Made by a program: the position numbers and the translations under genes. Of a stretch of DNA of 64,000 bases, positions 59,511 to 64,000 are shown piece by piece. The notes below the pieces were generated by a model. The model was given only the letters and a program-made list of their open reading frames with translations. It did not search any database and was not told where the DNA came from. Source of the stretch: Armatimonadota bacterium (GTDB lineage Bacteria > Sysuimicrobiota > Sysuimicrobiia > Sysuimicrobiales > Humicultoraceae); NCBI GenBank assembly GCA_016869025.1, contig VGFA01000008.1, positions 1-64,000 on the forward strand, given 5' to 3'. How positions within the stretch are numbered: position 1 is the first letter of the stretch; the number at the start of each line of letters is the position of its first letter.

Positions 59511-62315
59511 ATGACGACGGCCTGGACGCAGATTCTCAGGAAGATAGACGACTGGCGGTGGGAGCTCCCGGTCAGCTACAAGCCGGGCATGCGGGCTCCG
59601 GGTCTGATCTATGCCGACGAGCGCATGCTGCGCGCCATGGCCGAGGAGCAGGCCATCGAGCAGGTTGCCAATGTGGCCACGCTGCCGGGCATCGTTGGGA
59701 GGTCGCTCGCGATGCCCGACATCCACTGGGGCTACGGGTTCCCGGTGGGAGGCGTGGCGGCGTTTGATCTCGAGGAAGGCATCATCTCGCCCGGCGGTGT
59801 CGGTTACGACATAAACTGCCTCCCCGGAGACGCGCGGGTGCTCCACGAGTTTGGCTATCAGCAGGCGATCGCGGCCTTTCGCGACCGCTGGCCCGACGAG
59901 AGGATCAAGTGCGTCAACCCACACACCGAGGTGATGGACACAGAGATCCTGGCGTTCATCACCTCTCCCACACCGACGGCCAGGATGTTCAGGCTCCTGA
60001 CCGAATCGGGTCGGGAGATTCGGGCCACCGCCGATCATCCGTTCCTGACGCCCGACGGCATGATTCCGCTGGGGGATCTCGCCCAGGGCCAGCACGTCTC
60101 GGTGTACCCGTTTGAAGGCGTTCCCTACGAGGCGCCCCCGAGTGACGTCCTGGTTACCGCAGAGGACGTTCGCCTATCCTACTCAGGTCACGCAAACGGG
60201 CTGACCCAGGTGCTCGGGGTCCTCCGGCGTAGGGGCCTCCTGCCGTTGAGGATGGATCATCCAGCGCTGCCCTATCTCATCAAGCTGATGGGGTTCACGC
60301 AGGGAGATGGCAGCCTGCAGCTTCGCAGCGGAGGAGGATCCTTGCTTGCCTGCTACGCGAAGGTTGAAGATCTCGAGACCATCCGGCAGGATGTTGCGGC
60401 CGCAGGCTTCACGCCCTCGCGCATCTACCAGCGTCGCAGATCACACGCCATCGAAACAGAATATGGCCGCGCCGAGTTCGATCACACGGAGTCGTGCATC
60501 CATGTGGGGTCAACGGCCCTCGCGATGCTTCTCCGCTGCCTGGGCACAACCGCAGGCGCGAAGGCTTCCCAGGATTTCGACGTGCCGGCATGGCTCAATC
60601 GTGCGCCCCGCTGGATGAAGCGCCTCTACCTGGCAGCGCTCTTCGGTGCTGAGCTCACCAGCCCCAGGACGGTGACAGGGCATCCCTACAACTTCACCGG
60701 ACCGGTCCTTTCTCTGAACAAGCGTGCGGGTGTTGTGGCAAGTGGGCGGCGGTATCTTGAGGGGATCCGGACCTGGTTGCTCGACTTCGGGGTGGAGAGC
60801 GCCCTGCTGGCGGAGCGCAAGGAGCACGTGAGTCAGACGGGTGAAGCCTCGATCCGCCTCAGGCTGCAGATCTCCAGTCAGCCAGCGAACCTAGTCCGGT
60901 TCTGGAGCACGATCGGGTTCGAGTACAATCGCCGAAAGCAGTACCTGGCGTGTGTCGCTGCTCAATACCTGCGCATGAAGACGGCGTATCCTGATTTCCC
61001 GACGTTCATTGAACTGGCGACCCGAGGCCTGGGTGGGACAGGGCAGGTCTGGGACAGAATCGCTCGCAACGAGCAGGTTCCCTTTGATGGCCCGGTGTAT
61101 GACTTCACCGTCAAGGATGCGAATCACAACTTCATCGCAGACTCGTTCGTTGTTTCTAACTGCGGCGTCAGGCTGCTGCGCACCGACCTCACCGAGGACG
61201 AGGTCCGGCCTCATCTGACCACCCTTGTAGACGCCCTGTACAACGCCGTTCCCTCGGGCGTCGGGGTCGGCGGTCGCGTGAAGGTCGGGATGGGAGAGAT
61301 AGACGAGGTGCTCGCGAAGGGCGCCCGCTGGGCCGTGGCGCGCGGATACGGTACGGCCGGCGACCTGGACGTGACAGAGGCGGGTGGAGCCCTGGAGCAG
61401 GCAGATCCCGCGACCGTCAGCGGCGAGGCCAAGCAGCGCGGCCGCGGGCAGGTAGGCACGCTCGGTTCGGGGAACCACTTCCTGGAGATCCAGGTGGTGG
61501 ATCACGTATTCGATGCGTCCGCCGCAGCGGTCCTGGGGATTGAGGAACCCGGCCGGATTGCCGTTTTCGTCCACACAGGGTCCCGGGGACTGGGGCACCA
61601 GGTTTGCACCGACTACCTGCGCGTCTGCGAGCGCGCCTCGAGCCGTCACGGCATCCACCTGGTGGACCGGCAGCTCGCGTGCGTGCCGCTGCGGTCCCCG
61701 GAAGGAGAGCGGTACTTCGGCGCGATGAGCGGGGCGGCCAACTTCGCGTGGGCCAACCGGCAGCTCATCACGCATTGGGTGCGCGAGGCATTTGAGCGGG
61801 TGCTGGGTCAATCGTGGGAACGCCTGGGCCTTCGCCTGGTCTATGACGTGGCCCACAACATCGGGAAGATCGAGACGCACGAGGTGGACGGAAAGCACCG
61901 CCGCGTCTGCGTACACCGCAAGGGCGCCACGCGTGCTTTTCCGGCCGGACATCCCGAGGTCCCGGCCCGCTACCGCGAGGTCGGCCAGCCGGTGTTCATC
62001 CCCGGCGACATGGGGCGGTACTCGTTCGTTGCCATCGGGGCCGAGGGCGCGATGCACGAGGCCTTCGGCTCCACCTGCCACGGTGCCGGACGTTTGCTCG
62101 GCCGCAAGGCCGCGCTTCGGCATCTCGCGGGGCGGGACGTCAGCGACGAACTGCGCAAGGCAGGCATCGTCGTCCGCTCGCGGGACCGAGGCCTGCTGGC
62201 CGAGGAAGCGCCAGAGGCGTACAAGGATGTTGCCGACGTCGTGGCCATCTGCCATGCCGCGGGGTTGAGCCACCGGGTCGCGCGGATGCGCCCGATAGGC
62301 GTGGTCAAGGGATAG
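59511..62315 (+). CDS. rtcB: RNA-splicing ligase RtcB precursor containing an intein
   Basis: RtcB joins RNA 2',3'-cyclic-phosphate or 3'-phosphate ends to 5'-OH ends using Mn2+ and GTP. The precursor is 934 aa. Residues 103-550 are an intein, and the spliced ligase is 486 aa, the normal length. N-extein: SLAMPDIHWGYGFPVGG and GGVGYDIN. C-extein: CGVRLLRT, GNHFLEIQ, HTGSRGLGH, YDVAHNIGK, HRKGATRAFP and the guanylylated-His region near GAGRLLGRKAA. The insertion lies directly before the metal-binding cysteine (Cys78 in E. coli), so unspliced protein must be inactive. ATG 59511 follows GGTGAGG. Confidence 0.96.
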   Translation: MTTAWTQILRKIDDWRWELPVSYKPGMRAPGLIYADERMLRAMAEEQAIEQVANVATLPGIVGRSLAMPDIHWGYGFPVGGVAAFDLEEGIISPGGVGYDINCLPGDARVLHEFGYQQAIAAFRDRWPDERIKCVNPHTEVMDTEILAFITSPTPTARMFRLLTESGREIRATADHPFLTPDGMIPLGDLAQGQHVSVYPFEGVPYEAPPSDVLVTAEDVRLSYSGHANGLTQVLGVLRRRGLLPLRMDHPALPYLIKLMGFTQGDGSLQLRSGGGSLLACYAKVEDLETIRQDVAAAGFTPSRIYQRRRSHAIETEYGRAEFDHTESCIHVGSTALAMLLRCLGTTAGAKASQDFDVPAWLNRAPRWMKRLYLAALFGAELTSPRTVTGHPYNFTGPVLSLNKRAGVVASGRRYLEGIRTWLLDFGVESALLAERKEHVSQTGEASIRLRLQISSQPANLVRFWSTIGFEYNRRKQYLACVAAQYLRMKTAYPDFPTFIELATRGLGGTGQVWDRIARNEQVPFDGPVYDFTVKDANHNFIADSFVVSNCGVRLLRTDLTEDEVRPHLTTLVDALYNAVPSGVGVGGRVKVGMGEIDEVLAKGARWAVARGYGTAGDLDVTEAGGALEQADPATVSGEAKQRGRGQVGTLGSGNHFLEIQVVDHVFDASAAAVLGIEEPGRIAVFVHTGSRGLGHQVCTDYLRVCERASSRHGIHLVDRQLACVPLRSPEGERYFGAMSGAANFAWANRQLITHWVREAFERVLGQSWERLGLRLVYDVAHNIGKIETHEVDGKHRRVCVHRKGATRAFPAGHPEVPARYREVGQPVFIPGDMGRYSFVAIGAEGAMHEAFGSTCHGAGRLLGRKAALRHLAGRDVSDELRKAGIVVRSRDRGLLAEEAPEAYKDVADVVAICHAAGLSHRVARMRPIGVVKG
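59817..61160 (+). mobile_element. Homing intein (LAGLIDADG type) inserted in rtcB
   Basis: A 448-residue class-1 intein. Block A is CLPGDARVL with the nucleophile Cys1, and block B is ATADHPFLTPDGMIPLGDL. A Hint-plus-endonuclease layout carries two dodecapeptide motifs, LIKLMGFTQGDGSL (about precursor residue 260) and YLAALFGAEL (about 380). Blocks F/G are VYDFTVKDANHNFIAD and SFVVSN, with the terminal Asn followed by Cys+1 of the extein. The penultimate residue of block G is Ser rather than the usual His. The acidic residue of the first motif is present (GDGS). The second (FGAELTS) has Glu, so endonuclease activity is plausible. Confidence 0.93.
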
Positions 62316-62332
62316 CCCGGGACAGGAGGAGC

Positions 62333-63487
62333 ATGGTGCAGACGCTCGCCACCGAGGAGCAGCGGCTTGTCCACCGGACTATAAGAGGGTTTGCTCGGGA
62401 GGAACTGCGGCCGCACGCTGCGATCTGGGACCGCGAAGGCCGCTTCCCGGTTGAGCTGGTTCCCCGGCTGGCAGGCCTGGGGCTGATGGGTATGACCGTG
62501 CCTGCTGACTACGGCGGGAGTGGCCTGGACGCCGTGACCACGGCGACCGCAATCGAGGCACTGGCCTGGGGCGACGGTGGTGTTGCGCTGTCGGTGGCCG
62601 CGCACAACTCGCTGTGCACGGGACACGTCGCGGCGTTTGGCAACGAGGCCCAGCGCCGCAGGTTCCTGCCGCGCCTGGCCAGCGGCGAGGCGCTGGGTGC
62701 CTGGTGCCTGACCGAGCCCGGCGCTGGCAGCGACGCCGCGGCCATAAAGACGCGCGCCGAGCGTCGCGGAGATCGCTGGGTACTCAACGGCACCAAGGTC
62801 TTCGTCACCAACGGCAGCCACGCAGGGATCTATGTGGTCATGGCCGTGACCGCGCCCGGGGCCGGCAGGAAGGGGATCAGCGCATTAGCGGTCGAGCGCG
62901 GCAGCAAGGGGCTGGAGATCGGCCGCAAAGAGGACAAGCTTGGGGTTCGCAGCAGCGATACCTCCGAGATCCACTTTGCGGACTGCGAGGTGCCGGACGA
63001 GCAACTTCTTGGCGAGGCTGGAGACGGCTACCCCCAGGTGATGCGCGTGCTGGAGCGGGGCCGCATCGGGATCGCGGCAATGGCGGTGGGCATCGGGCAC
63101 GCGGCGCTCGACGCCAGCCTGTCGTACGCGCAGGAGCGCACTGCCTACGGCCGGCCAATCGCCGACCTGCAGGCAATCCAGTTCATGCTGGCCGACATGG
63201 CCACCGAGCTGGACGCCGCCTGGCTGTTGACCGAGCACGCCGCGGAACTGGCCGACCGAGGCCAGCCGTTTCGCCGCCAGGCCTCGATGGCCAAGCTCTA
63301 CGCTTCCGAGGCCGCAGCGCGTGCCGCTGCCCGCGCGGTACAGATCCACGGCGGGTATGGGTTCACCAAGGACTATCCCGTGGAGCGCTTCTACCGCGAC
63401 GTGAAACTGTGCGAGATCGGCGAGGGCACGAGCGAGGTCCAGCGGGCGATCATCTCCAAGTCTGTGCTGGCGGACTCCGGGCGGTAG
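62333..63487 (+). CDS. Acyl-CoA dehydrogenase
   Basis: FAD-dependent acyl-CoA dehydrogenase of 384 aa, catalysing alpha,beta-desaturation of an acyl-CoA in the cytoplasm. Family signatures are AWCLTEPGAGSDAAAIKT and the C-terminal QIHGGYGFTKDYPVERFYRDVKLCEIGEGTSEVQRAII, with the catalytic base Glu in the EGTSE-containing region typical of short/medium-chain members. ATG 62333 follows AGGAGG 4 nt upstream, 17 bp after rtcB. Electron transfer flavoprotein genes are not in the window. Confidence 0.94.
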   Translation: MVQTLATEEQRLVHRTIRGFAREELRPHAAIWDREGRFPVELVPRLAGLGLMGMTVPADYGGSGLDAVTTATAIEALAWGDGGVALSVAAHNSLCTGHVAAFGNEAQRRRFLPRLASGEALGAWCLTEPGAGSDAAAIKTRAERRGDRWVLNGTKVFVTNGSHAGIYVVMAVTAPGAGRKGISALAVERGSKGLEIGRKEDKLGVRSSDTSEIHFADCEVPDEQLLGEAGDGYPQVMRVLERGRIGIAAMAVGIGHAALDASLSYAQERTAYGRPIADLQAIQFMLADMATELDAAWLLTEHAAELADRGQPFRRQASMAKLYASEAAARAAARAVQIHGGYGFTKDYPVERFYRDVKLCEIGEGTSEVQRAIISKSVLADSGR

Positions 63488-63502
63488 CGGGAGGTGCCTG
63501 GG

Positions 63503-64000
63503 TTGGTCCGCGCCGAGGGACATCGGGTGATCCGGGCCCCGGTGCAGCGCGTCTGGCAGTTGCTGAGCCGGCTCGAATCCCACCCGCGGTTCACCAACAT
63601 CTGGATGGCCGCGGACATGATAGACCGGTCCCCTGCCTCTCCTTTGGTGGAGTTCCGCGGGTTCTTCGGAGGCCTGCCGGTCGCGTCGGTGCAGAGGTTC
63701 TCGCTGAGGCCCCCTGGCCGGATCGAGTTCAGACAGGTGCGCGGGACGTTCCTGGAGATGACGGGAGCGTACGTAATAAGGGACTCCGACGGCGAGACGG
63801 ATCTTTTCGTGCAACTGGCGGTGGACCCCGGCGTTGCACTCTTCTCCGAGGCGGCGGTGCGCCAGGTCCTGGCAGGCCACATCGAGGGCACGCTGGCCAA
63901 GATCAAGACTTCGGCCGAGCGAGACCTGGCTCGTCCATCCATCCGGCGCGAGCGGCCGTCTGCTGCCGGGGTGCCTGCGGTGACCGAAGAGGCCGGTGCA
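63503..64000 (+). CDS. SRPBCC/START-like polyketide-cyclase-type protein (partial)
   Basis: The frame is open from TTG 63503 to the window end (166 codons; 3' end missing). GGAGGT lies upstream at good spacing. The N-terminus VRAEGHRVIRAPVQRVWQLLSRLESHPRFTNIWM matches the start of SRPBCC/coenzyme-Q-binding (COQ10-like) domains, with a beta-rich middle (VASVQRFSLRPPGRIEFRQVRGTFLEMTGAYVI) and a long C-terminal helix (VRQVLAGHIEGTLAKIKTSAERD). The family binds hydrophobic ligands; the ligand here is unknown. The C-terminal extension (RERPSAAGVPAVTEE) looks disordered. Confidence 0.75.
   Translation, partial: MVRAEGHRVIRAPVQRVWQLLSRLESHPRFTNIWMAADMIDRSPASPLVEFRGFFGGLPVASVQRFSLRPPGRIEFRQVRGTFLEMTGAYVIRDSDGETDLFVQLAVDPGVALFSEAAVRQVLAGHIEGTLAKIKTSAERDLARPSIRRERPSAAGVPAVTEEAGA

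Noticed and set aside
63557-63580. tRNA T-loop-like CTCGAATCCCACC
   Set aside because: It lies inside an open coding frame with a good family match, and no acceptor or anticodon stem can be formed around it.

Overview
This is a GC-rich, gene-dense bacterial chromosome segment with about 62 protein-coding loci. I see no rRNA, tRNA, CRISPR array or transposon. Most genes sit in short operons with ATGA/GTGA-type overlaps, and GTG or TTG starts are common. Two lines of evidence bear on the host, and both are inference. SufU-type Fe-S assembly, HTH-TPR regulators and a SigF/SigB-like sigma factor point to the Terrabacteria side of the tree. A secreted beta-barrel-like protein (8020-8805) hints at an outer membrane. 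A deep-branching, uncultured diderm lineage such as the CSP1-3/Armatimonadota neighbourhood would fit, but I cannot place it from sequence reading alone.

Layout. 0-4.3 kb: cold-shock protein, OmpR-type response regulator, histidine kinase and a PAS-GAF-GGDEF diguanylate cyclase, all on the minus strand. 4.4-13.7 kb: an M16 protease pair (one catalytic, one lacking the zinc motif), two secreted proteins, an MFS exporter, FabH, a PPOX-family gene broken by an in-frame TAA, a HAD phosphatase and an FAD oxidoreductase. 13.7-22.3 kb: a complete branched-chain-amino-acid-type ABC importer (binding protein, LivG, LivF, LivH, LivM) with two Tm-1-like genes (UPF0261 and a PEP-hydrolase-type TIM barrel) inside the operon and a MocR regulator upstream. 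22.3-27.7 kb: the most unusual region (next paragraph). 27.8-41.5 kb: threonine synthase, aspartokinase, a truncated sigma factor, acetyl-CoA synthetase, an amidase, a lactate permease, a nucleotidyltransferase-like gene, a stand-alone Nfu N-domain, a 2-oxoacid dehydrogenase E1-alpha/E1-beta/E2 operon and an adenosine-deaminase-family gene. 41.6-47.2 kb: sufCBD-Rieske-sufSU. 47.2-53.0 kb: split transketolase, nuoBDIC and a Tat-exported molybdopterin oxidoreductase. 53.0-64.0 kb: lpd-lipA-moeZ, two zinc alcohol dehydrogenases, a cupin, the Nfu C-domain, rtcB interrupted by a 448-residue homing intein, an acyl-CoA dehydrogenase and a partial SRPBCC gene.

The candidate new system lies at about 22.3-27.7 kb. 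A structured 565-bp leader with strong hairpins and two inverted repeats precedes a 65-aa secreted peptide. The peptide is a signal sequence plus three perfect 39-bp/13-aa tandem repeats (AGHGDGELLNGGW), and the last repeat ends where TGG has become TAG. It is followed 26 bp later by an XRE-HTH plus TPR regulator with the architecture of RRNPP peptide-pheromone receptors. A patatin-like phospholipase, a phage-type N-acetylmuramoyl-L-alanine amidase and a 177-aa protein with one hydrophobic segment follow with short gaps or overlaps. A second HTH-TPR regulator converges on the end of the cluster and has its own 22-bp palindrome at its start. My inference is a peptide-controlled membrane and cell-wall hydrolase cassette for signalling-triggered lysis, defence or competition.

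Metabolic links: the E1/E2 complex, Lpd and LipA form one lipoate-dependent system split over two loci. The SUF operon and the two separated Nfu domains supply Fe-S clusters to LipA, NuoB/I and the Rieske protein.
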